The translations under genes and the position numbers were made by a program. This document shows, piece after piece, positions 19,380 through 26,955 of a DNA stretch of 32,170 nucleotides; position 1 is the first letter of the stretch; each line of letters opens with the position of its first letter. Source of the DNA: Beijerinckiaceae bacterium (lineage in GTDB: Bacteria; Pseudomonadota; Alphaproteobacteria; Rhizobiales; Beijerinckiaceae). The stretch is taken from NCBI GenBank assembly GCA_025458025.1, contig JALOTF010000039.1, positions 1-32,170 of the forward strand, in the 5' to 3' direction. The notes beneath the pieces were generated by a model that searched no databases, was not told the origin of the DNA, and was given only the letters and a program-made list of their open reading frames with translations.

Positions 19380-20854
19380 TCCGACAGCTCCTCGATCACG
19401 CCCCGCGCGACCTCGTGATCGGAGAAGGGCAGTACCTCCGAACCCACAATCTGGCCGGTTTCATGGCCTTTGCCCGCAATCAGCAGCGCATCCCCATCCG
19501 TGAGGTAGCGGATGCCATCGCGGATGGCCTGCGCGCGATCGCCGATCTCGATTCCATCGGGCGCGCCGGCAAGCACCGCCTGCCGGATCGCGGCTGGGTT
19601 CTCGCTGCGCGGATTATCATCCGTCACGATCACGAGATCGGCCTTCTGGCTCGCAATCGCACCCATGATCGGGCGCTTGCCGGGGTCGCGGTCGCCGCCG
19701 CAACCGAAGATCACGATCAGCTTGCCTCTCACCGCCGGGCGCAGAGCGGAGAGCGCATGCTCCAGCGCTTCGGGCTTATGCGCGTAATCGACGAAAACCG
19801 GCGCGCCATTGCGCTCGCCCACCTTCTCAAGCCGCCCTGGCACGCCGCGCAGATGTTCGAAGGCAGCAAAAACCGCCTTGGGCTTCTCGCCCATAACCAG
19901 CGCGAAACCGGCCGCGACAAGCGCATTCTGCACCTGAAAGCCGCCAATCAGCGGCAGATGCACCACATAGCTCTTGTCCTTGTAGACGAGCTCCAGATCC
20001 TGCCCGAAACCGGAGGGCGTGGCACTCACGAGCCGGATATCCTCACCGCGCCGCCCAACCGTGAAAACCGAGCGTCCAGCGAAACCGGCGGCCACCGCCG
20101 CCTCGGCCCCGCGATCGCCATCGAGGTTCACGATGGCCGGCGCGCCCTTGGGCAGCAGATCCTGGAAGAGCCGCAGCTTGGCCGCGAAATAATGGTCCAT
20201 ATCCGGGTGATAATCGAGGTGATCGCGCCCAAGATTGGTGAAGGCAGCGGCCTTCAGTTGCACACCATCGAGCCGGAACTGGTCGAGGCCGTGGCTGGAG
20301 GCTTCCATCGCGAGATGCGTCACGCCCGCCCGGGTGATGGCATCAAGCCGGGCATGGAGCGTGACGGGATCGGGCGTTGTGAGCGAGCCATATTCTGGCC
20401 CGTCGGGGCCGATGAAGCCGAGGGTGCCGAGGCTGCCGGCCTTGTGTTTCAGCCGCGCGAAGATCTGCCGGGTGAAATCCGCCACGGAGGTTTTGCCTGC
20501 CGTGCCGGTGACAGCAACAATCGTCTCCGGCTGGCCCGGATGCATGTAGCGCGCGGCCCTCGAGAGCGCCTTCCGCGCATCCTTCACACGCAGGTAGAAC
20601 GCCGTGAGCGTGAGATCCGGCGGGCGTGGGATCTCGCCCACGATCACTGTCGCGCCTGCCTCGGCTGCGGCGGGCATGAAGGCCGCGCCATCGGCCTTGT
20701 TGCCGGGAATGGCGAAAAACGCGAAGCCGGGCTTCACCTTGCGGCTGTCCTGCACCACGCCCAGCAGCGGCACGGCATCATAGGCCGGCGCATCGAGCCC
20801 AAGGGCGCGCGCGAGGCCGCCGATTGTCGGTTCCGACGCCTCCGCGTTTGCCAT
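19376..20854 (-). CDS. murE: UDP-MurNAc-L-Ala-D-Glu:meso-diaminopimelate ligase MurE
   Basis: MurE adds the third residue of the stem peptide. The 492-residue protein shows the N-terminal VVQDSRKVKPGFAFFAIPG, the P-loop GTAGKTS (117-123), ASSHGLDQFRLDG, and the motif DNPRSENP (413-420). The DNPR sequence is characteristic of enzymes that use meso-diaminopimelate rather than lysine, which fits a Gram-negative cell wall. The KGHE stretch near the C terminus is also conserved. The gene begins 24 nt after the ftsI stop and overlaps murF by four bases. Confidence 0.97.
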   Translation of the reverse strand: MANAEASEPTIGGLARALGLDAPAYDAVPLLGVVQDSRKVKPGFAFFAIPGNKADGAAFMPAAAEAGATVIVGEIPRPPDLTLTAFYLRVKDARKALSRAARYMHPGQPETIVAVTGTAGKTSVADFTRQIFARLKHKAGSLGTLGFIGPDGPEYGSLTTPDPVTLHARLDAITRAGVTHLAMEASSHGLDQFRLDGVQLKAAAFTNLGRDHLDYHPDMDHYFAAKLRLFQDLLPKGAPAIVNLDGDRGAEAAVAAGFAGRSVFTVGRRGEDIRLVSATPSGFGQDLELVYKDKSYVVHLPLIGGFQVQNALVAAGFALVMGEKPKAVFAAFEHLRGVPGRLEKVGERNGAPVFVDYAHKPEALEHALSALRPAVRGKLIVIFGCGGDRDPGKRPIMGAIASQKADLVIVTDDNPRSENPAAIRQAVLAGAPDGIEIGDRAQAIRDGIRYLTDGDALLIAGKGHETGQIVGSEVLPFSDHEVARGVIEELSE

Positions 20855-20878
20855 GCCAGCCTCTTCTCCGAAAACGCC

Positions 20879-22696
20879 TCAGCGAACCTGTGCCACACCC
20901 AGCCGCGCCACATGCGGGAAGGGCGTTTGCGGCAACTCGAATCGCGGCTCGATATTGAGCATCGGGCCGATCCGCTCGATGATTCGACCCGTGGTGGGCG
21001 CCGCATTCCAGCCGGAGGTCGCATAGCCATGCGTCTCGGGCAAGCCCTTCGGCTCGTCGAGCATGGTCATCACGAGGTAGCGCGGCTTGTCCGAAGGCAT
21101 CACGGCCATGAAGGTGGTGAGCACCTTGTTCTTGGAATAGCGCCCGCGCACCACCTTCTCGGATGTGCCAGTCTTGCCACCCACGTAGTAGCCGGGAATG
21201 TCGGCGCGGGAGGCTGAACCCTTCTCGGCGTTGAGGCGCATGACATAGCGCATCATCTGGCTGGTCTCGGGCTTGATGACCTGCGTTGCCACCTTCGCGG
21301 CCTCTTCGGGCGTGCGCTTGAGATAGGTGGCGGGGATGAACTTGCCGCCATTCACGAGCGCAGCCGTCGCGATCGCCGCCGTGAGCGGAGCCACCGCAAG
21401 GCCATGGCCGAACGAGATCGTCATGGTGTTGAGTTCGCCCCAGCGCGCGGGCACGAGTGGATCAAGCCCTTCCGCGAGTTCCGTGCGGGGCCGATCAAGC
21501 TGGCCCATCTTCTTAAGGAAGGCCTTGTGGCCCTCCACGCCCACGGCCAAGGCCATGCGCGCCGTGCCGATATTCGAGGAGTAGATGAAGATCTCCGGCA
21601 CGGAGAGCGGGCGGTTCTTGCCCTTGTAATCGCCGATGCGGAAGCGGCCATAGCGCAAGGGCTGGCTCGCATCGAAAACGCTGGTGAGCTTCACCTTGCC
21701 CGAATCGAGCGCCATCGCGGTGGTCAGCGCCTTGAAGGTCGAACCCATCTCGTAGCGACCGACCTGAAGCCGGTTCACGTTCTCGGCCTTCAGCGCATCG
21801 ACCGGATTGTTGGGGTCGAAATCCGGCAGCGAGACATGCGTGATGATCTCGCCCGTATCGACATCGAGCACGAGTGCGGCACCCGCATCCGCCTTGAACT
21901 TCTGCACCGCCGCGCGCAACTCCTCGCGCACGGCATGCGTCACACGCACATCGAGTGCGAGTTCCACCGGCTTGAGGTCTGCCGCATCAAGCCCGAGGCC
22001 CACGCCGCGCAGGTCGTTCAGGCCCTGCCCGTCGATGTATTTCTCTATGCCCGCAATGCCCTGGTTGTCGATATTGGCCGAACCGATGACATGCGCGCCG
22101 ACCTGCCCGGACGGGTAGACGCGCCGGTTCTCCGGCAGGAAGCCGATGCCGGGAATGCCGAGGCGATGCACATCCTGCTGCTGCTTTGGGGTAATCTCGC
22201 GCTTGATCCACACGAAGGCGTTGCGCTTGGAAAGCCGGTCACGAAGGTCGTTGCCGTCCAGTTCCGGGAAGACCGCATTCAGCAGTTCCGCTGCCTCGTC
22301 CTTGTCGATCACCTTGCGCGGATCAGCATAGACCGACACGGTCTTCACATCGGTGGCCATCACCACGCCGTTGCGATCCACGATCTGCGGGCGCGCGGTC
22401 ATGATGGAGGAGCCGGCGATGCGGCTGGCGGTGGCGGGCTCGTCGCTCTTCACCTGCAAATGCACGATGCGCGCGGCGAGCGCGATGTAGAGCCCGCCGA
22501 AAGCCAAAGCCGCGAGGATGAGCCGCGCCGGCAGCTTCTCGCCGCGCAGGGTAAACAGGCTGCGGATGATGCCGATGCGCGGGCGTTCGGGCTGATGGTC
22601 AGCCATGGCCGAGCGCCCCCTGAAGCGGGGCAGCCGGAAGCTGGGCAACTTCAGGCGGGGAACCTTCAGGCTGGGGCGGGGAAAGGCAAGACGCAT
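20879..22696 (-). CDS. ftsI: Septal peptidoglycan transpeptidase FtsI (PBP3)
   Basis: FtsI is the class B penicillin-binding protein that cross-links septal peptidoglycan with FtsW. The 605-residue protein has a cytoplasmic N terminus, one membrane segment at about 58-76, a PBP-dimer domain with RPQIVDRNGVVMAT (102-115), and a transpeptidase domain. The active-site motifs are Ser319-Thr-Phe-Lys322, Ser373-Ser-Asn375, and Lys508-Thr-Gly510. The first 27 residues hold four tandem pentapeptides of the form P-S/R-L/F-K/R-x. A start at Met31 (22606) would remove them, but the ribosome site AGAGGGG favours 22696. It follows ftsL after 18 nt. Confidence 0.97.
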   Translation of the reverse strand: MRLAFPRPSLKVPRLKLPSFRLPRFRGRSAMADHQPERPRIGIIRSLFTLRGEKLPARLILAALAFGGLYIALAARIVHLQVKSDEPATASRIAGSSIMTARPQIVDRNGVVMATDVKTVSVYADPRKVIDKDEAAELLNAVFPELDGNDLRDRLSKRNAFVWIKREITPKQQQDVHRLGIPGIGFLPENRRVYPSGQVGAHVIGSANIDNQGIAGIEKYIDGQGLNDLRGVGLGLDAADLKPVELALDVRVTHAVREELRAAVQKFKADAGAALVLDVDTGEIITHVSLPDFDPNNPVDALKAENVNRLQVGRYEMGSTFKALTTAMALDSGKVKLTSVFDASQPLRYGRFRIGDYKGKNRPLSVPEIFIYSSNIGTARMALAVGVEGHKAFLKKMGQLDRPRTELAEGLDPLVPARWGELNTMTISFGHGLAVAPLTAAIATAALVNGGKFIPATYLKRTPEEAAKVATQVIKPETSQMMRYVMRLNAEKGSASRADIPGYYVGGKTGTSEKVVRGRYSKNKVLTTFMAVMPSDKPRYLVMTMLDEPKGLPETHGYATSGWNAAPTTGRIIERIGPMLNIEPRFELPQTPFPHVARLGVAQVR

Positions 22697-22714
22697 GACG
22701 TGTATGTTCCCCTC

Positions 22715-23326
22715 TCAGCGTGGTGTGGGCGTTACGGTGCGGCGCGGCACGGGCGCTGCGAGCGGCTCGGCACGCGGAACAACACCGCGGGTGGAGCCAA
22801 GCGGCGCCGGCGGGCGCAAAGCCAGCGGCGCGCCACTGGCCGGGCGAGGCGGCGTGCTCGCGGCTCTCTGAGGCGTTGTGACGGGCTTCGGCGCACCGGG
22901 ACGGCTCGCGGTCGCAGGCGTGGTGACAGGCTTGGCCTGCGTCTTCACCGGCGTGGTCGCGGGCTTCGGCGCCGCGGGTTTCGGCGGCGTTTTCGGGGTC
23001 GTCGCATCCACCGAACCTGTGAGCATGCTGTCGAGCGGATCGACCTCGGCTCCGCGCTGCGGCACCTCCGCCGGACGCACGATCTGCCGGGCCGAGAGCT
23101 GCTGCATGCCCGGCTCCGGCGGCGCAAGGCCCTGCAATCGCGTCGGGCGGTTGAGGATCTGCCATTCCGCCTGAAGCACCGCAATGGCATCCTTCTCGCG
23201 ACGCAACTCGGTCTGCCGCTTCTTGAGCTTCTCGGCCACGAGAATGGTCTCGTATTTCACAGAATAGGCCGCCGTGGCCGAGCCGATCAGCGTGGCAATC
23301 GCGAGGATGTTGAAGGTCCGCATCAT
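22715..23326 (-). CDS. ftsL: Cell division protein FtsL with a long Pro/Thr/Ala-rich tail
   Basis: FtsL is a small bitopic divisome protein that with FtsB and FtsQ activates FtsW-FtsI. The 203-residue product has a short cytoplasmic N terminus, a membrane segment at about 4-22 ([19 protein letters not shown]), and a charged coiled coil at about 25-60 ([20 protein letters not shown]) that ends in [11 protein letters not shown], typical of alphaproteobacterial FtsL. Beyond residue 70 it is a low-complexity periplasmic tail rich in Pro, Thr, Ala and Lys. The start ATG at 23326 overlaps the rsmH stop by four bases; a second ATG follows directly. Sequence conservation is low, so the call rests on the segment order and its place between rsmH and ftsI. 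Confidence 0.88.
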   Translation of the reverse strand: MMRTFNILAIATLIGSATAAYSVKYETILVAEKLKKRQTELRREKDAIAVLQAEWQILNRPTRLQGLAPPEPGMQQLSARQIVRPAEVPQRGAEVDPLDSMLTGSVDATTPKTPPKPAAPKPATTPVKTQAKPVTTPATASRPGAPKPVTTPQRAASTPPRPASGAPLALRPPAPLGSTRGVVPRAEPLAAPVPRRTVTPTPR

Positions 23327-24420
23327 CGGCGCTTTCCTCCCTTGCGGGCTGGCTGATCCGGCAGGCGGGCGAGTTCGATCACCTGCGCATCGGGCCGAAG
23401 CGCCGGCGCATCCGTTCGGATGCCGGCGCGCAGCTTCGCCGAGCGCGCGCGCGGATTGGCGCGGCATTCCTCATCGGTTGCGGTGATCGCGCCGCGCGTT
23501 TCAAGCCGGAAGGTCGGCGCTTCCACGCCCTGCACCGGCGCGTGGCGTGAGCCACCGCCACGCCCCGAACGCGCGGCAAGGAACACCTTCACGATGCGAT
23601 CCTCCAGGCTGTGGAATGACACGACCACCAGCCGCCCGCCGGGCTTGAGAAGCCGCTCGGCCGCGTGCAGCGCATTGGCGAGTTCGTTGAGTTCGTCATT
23701 CACGGCGATGCGCAGGGCCTGGAAGCTGCGCGTGGCCGGATGGATATCGCCCGGCTTCGAGTGCACGATCCGCCCGATGAGATCGGCGAGATCCTTCGTG
23801 GTCTCGAAGGGCTTGTCCTTGCGGTCATGCACGATGGCCCGCGCGATTGAGCGCGCCAGCCTCTCCTCGCCATAATGGTAGAAGATATCCGCAAGTTCGG
23901 CTTCGGAGCGCGTATTCACGAGATCCGCCGCACTCTCGCCATCCTGCGCCATGCGCATGTCGAGCGGCCCGGCAAAGCGGAACGAGAAGCCGCGCTCTGC
24001 CTGATCGAGCTGCATGGACGACACGCCGATATCGAGAACGATACCGTCAAGGAGAGCGGTTTTTTGCTGGGTCGGATTTGCTTCACGCGGACCGGATTCC
24101 ACTTCGCTTGCAAATCCTCCCGATTGCGCCACCGCCTCTTCCATCTCGGAGAACGGCGTCTCGATCAGAGTCAGCCGGCCACCAAATTCGGCGACCATCG
24201 CCTGCCCGTCACGGATGGCATTGGGGTCGCGGTCGAGCGCGATCACCTTGCAATCGGCGGCCGCCAGAATGCCGCGCGTATAGCCGCCGGCACCGAAGGT
24301 TCCGTCCAGGTAAGTTTCACCATCCCGGGGTTTCAGCGCCGCGAGCACCTCGGCGAGCAGCACGGGGACATGAGGGGCGGGTCCGCCACCGGAAGGGTTG
24401 CCCCCACCGCGCCCGCTCAT
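23323..24420 (-). CDS. rsmH: 16S rRNA (cytosine(1402)-N(4))-methyltransferase RsmH (MraW)
   Basis: RsmH uses S-adenosylmethionine to methylate N4 of C1402 in 16S rRNA, in the decoding centre. From the ATG at 24420 it has 365 residues. It shows [10 protein letters not shown] (17-26), the SAM loop [12 protein letters not shown] (39-50), ALDRDPNA (61-68), [27 protein letters not shown], and the C-terminal [10 protein letters not shown]. Between SEMEEAVAQ and LDGIVLDIG lies an extra segment of about 22 residues (around 100-122) encoded by AT-richer DNA containing a palindrome, which I interpret as an in-frame repeat insertion. The frame stays intact, so the gene is probably functional. It follows mraZ after 29 nt. 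Confidence 0.95.
   Translation of the reverse strand: MSGRGGGNPSGGGPAPHVPVLLAEVLAALKPRDGETYLDGTFGAGGYTRGILAAADCKVIALDRDPNAIRDGQAMVAEFGGRLTLIETPFSEMEEAVAQSGGFASEVESGPREANPTQQKTALLDGIVLDIGVSSMQLDQAERGFSFRFAGPLDMRMAQDGESAADLVNTRSEAELADIFYHYGEERLARSIARAIVHDRKDKPFETTKDLADLIGRIVHSKPGDIHPATRSFQALRIAVNDELNELANALHAAERLLKPGGRLVVVSFHSLEDRIVKVFLAARSGRGGGSRHAPVQGVEAPTFRLETRGAITATDEECRANPRARSAKLRAGIRTDAPALRPDAQVIELARLPDQPARKGGKRR
24074..24117 (-). repeat. Palindromic element inserted in frame within rsmH
   Basis: The arms GGATTTGC (24074-24081) and GCAAATCC (24110-24117) form a perfect 8-bp inverted repeat around 28 nt. The minus strand contains GCGAAGTGGAATCCGG followed by GTCCGCGTGAAG, which resembles, from memory, a dispersed intergenic repeat of Rhizobiales with the core GAAGTGGATACCGGTTCGCG. 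It encodes RsmH residues 102-116 in frame. Confidence 0.6.
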
Positions 24421-24449
24421 GTCGCCCGGCTCGTTCGTGCCCCCTCCGG

Positions 24450-24899
24450 CTACCCGCTTCGGGAAAGACCGGCCCGCACGGCGCGCAAATTCGAGGTTGC
24501 CTCCTCGAGATGCGCGGCAAACTTCTCCGGCGCCCAGATGCGGAATTTCTCCCCGAGCCCTACGAAGACGAGGTTCGCGGAAATCCCCGCATGCACCTTC
24601 AGACGCTCGGGCAGCACGAGCCGCCCTTCCGGATCGAGCTTCACGATCTCCGCCTGCCCCAGCAGCGCGGTCGCCATCAGGTCCCGCGCTTCCGAATAGG
24701 GAGAAAACCGCCCGATCAACCCGTCGATCTCCTGAAGCAGCCGGTTGCCGCCCGCTTCGATCGCCGGTTGTTCGAGCGCTGGATGCAGGAACACTCCCGG
24801 ATGCCCATCCGCTTCCAGAACGGCCCGGAAGGCCGCCGGCAGCGACACCCGGCCCTTGGAATCGAGCCGGCCCTGAAAGGTCGAGAGAAAACGCCCCAT
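24450..24899 (-). CDS. mraZ: Transcriptional regulator MraZ
   Basis: MraZ is a ring-forming AbrB-like DNA-binding protein that in Escherichia coli represses the dcw cluster, including its own promoter. The 149-residue protein shows two SpoVT-AbrB half-domains, each with the DxxGR motif: DSKGR at 13-17 and DPEGR at 89-93, followed by VSLPAAFR and LVLPERLK. The start at 24899 gives the family N terminus [17 protein letters not shown]; the frame is open a further 27 codons upstream but this extension is unlike the family. It is the first gene of the cluster, and four TGGG boxes lie 89-122 nt upstream. Confidence 0.96.
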   Translation of the reverse strand: MGRFLSTFQGRLDSKGRVSLPAAFRAVLEADGHPGVFLHPALEQPAIEAGGNRLLQEIDGLIGRFSPYSEARDLMATALLGQAEIVKLDPEGRLVLPERLKVHAGISANLVFVGLGEKFRIWAPEKFAAHLEEATSNLRAVRAGLSRSG

Positions 24900-24987
24900 C
24901 CGCCAACGCCCCGCCACAACCGGGCCCGCACGCCACTGCTGTTGCCGGAAGCGCAGCCTCGCTGCGCCACCCGCCGCCATCAGTTCT

Positions 24988-25021
24988 TGGGCTGGAATGG
25001 GCTAACATGGGAAAATTTGGG
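24988..25021 (+). promoter_or_regulatory. MraZ operator: four TGGG boxes at 10-bp spacing
   Basis: TGGG occurs at 24988, 24998, 25008 and 25018 on the plus strand, exactly one helical turn apart. E. coli MraZ is known to bind TGGG-type repeats with 5-nt spacers upstream of mraZ. Here the boxes sit 89-122 nt upstream of the mraZ ATG, on the strand opposite to mraZ, and overlap the likely core promoter. Confidence 0.85.
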
Positions 25022-25027
25022 CGTCAA
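24999..25027 (-). promoter_or_regulatory. Possible mraZ (dcw) promoter
   Basis: On the minus strand TTGACG (25022-25027) could be the -35, followed after 17 nt by TAGCCC (24999-25004) as a weak -10. The spacer contains two MraZ boxes, a third overlaps the -10, and a fourth lies just downstream, so binding would block RNA polymerase. The -10 is poor, hence the low score. Confidence 0.4.
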
Positions 25028-25164
25028 CGCGAAACACGGGCGCAAGCCGCCTGCCTGCACCATCGACTTTCACCTCACCATGAAGGCGTTAAGGAAAGGT
25101 TTGGGTAAGCTTGACGGAGGGTTGAAGCGATGGCGATAAAACGGCGCATCAATCGCGGCAGTGG

Positions 25165-25198
25165 CCTCATCCCGGATGCCGAAGGCGCGGGAATCCAC
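25165..25198 (-). repeat. Degenerate REP-like repeat, copy B1
   Basis: On the minus strand this begins GTGGATTCCCGCG, continues through an imperfect stem closed by GCC/GGC, and ends CGGGATGAGG. Its first 13 bases form a perfect inverted repeat with the start of copy B2. It resembles dispersed repeats that read as WIPAFAG-like peptides, from memory. Confidence 0.55.
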
Positions 25199-25219
25199 CC
25201 AAAACAAGCGCTAGAAGCC

Positions 25220-25261
25220 GTGGATTCCCGCGGGCGGCTTGCAGCGCGTCGGGAATAACAG
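25220..25261 (+). repeat. Degenerate REP-like repeat, copy B2
   Basis: On the plus strand this begins GTGGATTCCCGCG and ends CGGGAATAACAG; ATTCCCG (25224-25230) pairs with CGGGAAT (25250-25256). Head to head with B1 it gives a 13-bp perfect inverted repeat (25186-25198 and 25220-25232) around 21 nt. Confidence 0.55.
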
Positions 25262-25271
25262 TTCAAGCCTG

Positions 25272-25290
25272 AAAAAATCACCAGTCGGCC
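25272..25290 (-). terminator. 3' end of RNase P RNA with T tract
   Basis: The 3' strand of the P1 helix (25279-25290) is followed on the minus strand by GA and then six Ts (25272-25277). The closing helix plus T run probably serves as both the end of the RNA and its terminator. Confidence 0.6.
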
Positions 25291-25637
25291 TGTAAGCCGG
25301 GTTCTGTAAGGCCGGGTTGCCCCGGCGTGGCGGCCATTCCTCTGGGTCACGGCTCGCGCCGCGCCTCAAGCAATCAACCCGGATGACTCGGGCCGGAGAG
25401 CCCTGCCCTCGCGGGCGCGTCATCCCTATTCGATCTTGCTCCCGGTGGGGTTTGCCCTGCCAGCGCCGTTGCCGGAGCCGCGGTGCGCTCTTACCGCACC
25501 TTTTCACCCTGGCGGTTCAATCTCTGTGGCACTTTCCCTGGGGTCGCCCCCGGCGGCCATTAGCCGCCACCGTTTCTCCGTGGAGCCCGGACTTTCCTCG
25601 ATGCGGGAACATCGCGGCCGCCCGGCCGACTGGTGCC
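25278..25637 (-). ncRNA. rnpB: RNase P RNA (bacterial type A)
   Basis: This is the catalytic RNA that matures the 5' ends of tRNAs. The P1 helix is a perfect 12-bp pairing between the 5' strand (25624-25635) and the 3' strand (25279-25290). The conserved core is visible as GAGGAAAGTCCGGGCTCC near the 5' end and ACAGAACCCGGCTTAC near the 3' end (P4 strands). A length near 360 nt is within the bacterial range. A promoter lies directly upstream and a T tract directly after. The gene lies between the plus-strand lipoprotein gene and mraZ. The ends are set from P1 and may be off by a few bases. Confidence 0.95.
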
Positions 25638-25640
25638 GAA

Positions 25641-25669
25641 GCGATAGGCGCGCGAATGATCCAGGTCAA
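25641..25669 (-). promoter_or_regulatory. Sigma-70 type promoter of rnpB
   Basis: On the minus strand TTGACC (25664-25669), a 17-nt spacer and TATCGC (25641-25646) place the start of transcription at about 25634-25637, just at the 5' strand of the P1 helix. The spacing and the position agree well. Confidence 0.75.
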
Positions 25670-25750
25670 CCATCACGCACCGGGGGTTGAGGTGCGAGAG
25701 AAGCCGTGCGAGAAACAACGCTGTCCTATAACCAACAGGGAGGTCTCCTC

Positions 25751-26041
25751 ATGAAGAAGCTGACGATGATTGCGGGCGTTGCGGCGCTGGGTCTCGTGAT
25801 GGGTGCGTGCACCCCGCGCGAGGAACGCGTGGCCTCGGGTGCTCTGCTCGGCGCGGCCGCGGGCGGCCTCATCGGCGCGGCGGCCACGGGTCGTGGCGGC
25901 GGCGCGCTCGCGGGCGCGGCAATCGGTGCGGTTGGCGGCGCTGTGATCGCTGATGCCACCCGTCCGCGTCGCGAATGCGTGCGCGTGCGCTACAACCGCT
26001 ATGGCGAAGCGGTCTGCACCCGCTGGGCCCGCACCTACTGA
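25751..26041 (+). CDS. Small glycine-zipper lipoprotein, function unknown
   Basis: A 96-residue protein begins with a basic MKKLTM and a hydrophobic stretch ending in LVMGAC, a likely lipobox with the acylated Cys at 20. Residues 30-68 form a glycine zipper (GALLGAAAGGLIGAAATGRGGG and GAAIGAVGGAVIADA) that probably packs as a helical hairpin in or on a membrane. The C terminus is Arg-rich with two more cysteines (ECVRVRYNRYGEAVCTRW). The start at 25751 has AGGGAGGT 6 nt upstream; an upstream in-frame ATG at 25706 is ignored because it spoils the signal peptide. Proteins of this layout are common in Rhizobiales as outer membrane lipoproteins, but I know of no assigned function. A strong terminator follows. 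Confidence 0.85.
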   Translation: MKKLTMIAGVAALGLVMGACTPREERVASGALLGAAAGGLIGAAATGRGGGALAGAAIGAVGGAVIADATRPRRECVRVRYNRYGEAVCTRWARTY

Positions 26042-26067
26042 GCGTGGCACCTGAGCGCGACGACCAG

Positions 26068-26097
26068 ATGGCGGGGATCACCCCGCCATTTTCATTT
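26068..26097 (+). terminator. Rho-independent terminator after the lipoprotein gene
   Basis: A perfect 9-bp stem ATGGCGGGG/CCCCGCCAT with loop ATCA (26068-26089) is followed by TTTCATTT. It lies 27 nt after the stop codon and ends just before the amidase gene. Confidence 0.9.
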
Positions 26098-26108
26098 GAG
26101 CCCACCGG

Positions 26109-26948
26109 ATGACCGAACCCCAACCCGATAGCCCGCATGTGACGCGGCTCTTCCCCTCGCCCAACCATGGCGCGCGGGCGGGTGGACGCGGCGGCGAGGA
26201 TCGCGCGCCGGACAGCATCATCCTGCATTACACCGGCATGGCGGAAGCGAGTTCAGCCTTGCTCTGGCTCGCGAACCCCATCGCGCAGGTCTCGGCGCAT
26301 TACTTCGTGTTCGAGGATGGCCGCATCTTCCAGCTCGTGCCCGAGAGCCGTCGCGCCTGGCATGCAGGTCGCGGATCCTGGCATGGCGAGACGGATATGA
26401 ATTCCGCTTCCATCGGCATCGAAATCGCCCATCCGGGGCATGATCTGGGGCGCCCGTTCGGCCCGAATGGCCAGCCGCTGCTCCTGCCAGAGGGCGTGAA
26501 GCCCAACCCATACCCGCCACTCGGACCACCTTTTCCGGATGAGCAGATCGAGGCCGTGATCCGCCTCGTCGCGGATATCAAGGCGCGGTGGAACATCCCC
26601 GACAGCCGCATTCTCGCGCATTCCGATATCGCGCCGGGCCGCAAGATTGATCCGGGCGAGAATTTCCCGTGGGAGAGGCTAGCGGCGGCGGGCATCGGCC
26701 TGTGGCCGAATATCGCGCCGGTCATTGGTGGCCCCAACTATCGCCGGGGAGATGAAGGCATGCCGGTCGCGGCGCTGCAATCGCTCTTCGCGAATGTTGG
26801 CTATGGCCTCGAGATCACGGGCGTGTTCGATGAACGGATGGAAGCGGTGGTCGCCGCCTTCCAGCGCCATTGGCGGCCCGCCAAAGTGGATGGCGTGGCC
26901 GATGCGGAAACCCTCCAGCGCCTGCGCGCCATCGCCGCGATGATTTGA
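26109..26948 (+). CDS. N-acetylmuramoyl-L-alanine amidase (AmpD/AmiD family)
   Basis: This zinc amidase cleaves between MurNAc (or anhydro-MurNAc) and L-alanine. The 279-residue protein has an Amidase_2 domain at about 12-190. Probable zinc ligands are His40 in IILHYTG, His171 in LAHSDIAPGRK and Asp181 in KIDPG, with Glu105 in SIGIEIAHPG as a likely catalytic residue. Residues about 210-276 form a PG_binding_1 domain (GMPVAALQSLFANVGYGLEI, VDGVADAETLQRLR). No signal peptide is visible, which points to a cytoplasmic role in recycling wall fragments rather than in cell separation. It begins 11 nt after a terminator, so its promoter overlaps that region or it relies on read-through, and it ends 7 nt before the next gene, with which it probably forms an operon. 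Confidence 0.92.
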   Translation: MTEPQPDSPHVTRLFPSPNHGARAGGRGGEDRAPDSIILHYTGMAEASSALLWLANPIAQVSAHYFVFEDGRIFQLVPESRRAWHAGRGSWHGETDMNSASIGIEIAHPGHDLGRPFGPNGQPLLLPEGVKPNPYPPLGPPFPDEQIEAVIRLVADIKARWNIPDSRILAHSDIAPGRKIDPGENFPWERLAAAGIGLWPNIAPVIGGPNYRRGDEGMPVAALQSLFANVGYGLEITGVFDERMEAVVAAFQRHWRPAKVDGVADAETLQRLRAIAAMI

Positions 26949-26955
26949 GAGACAC

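Noticed and set aside
25727-25732. TATAAC as the -10 of the lipoprotein gene
   Set aside because: The start it implies would fall inside the ribosome binding site at 25737-25744, and no -35 is found at the right distance.
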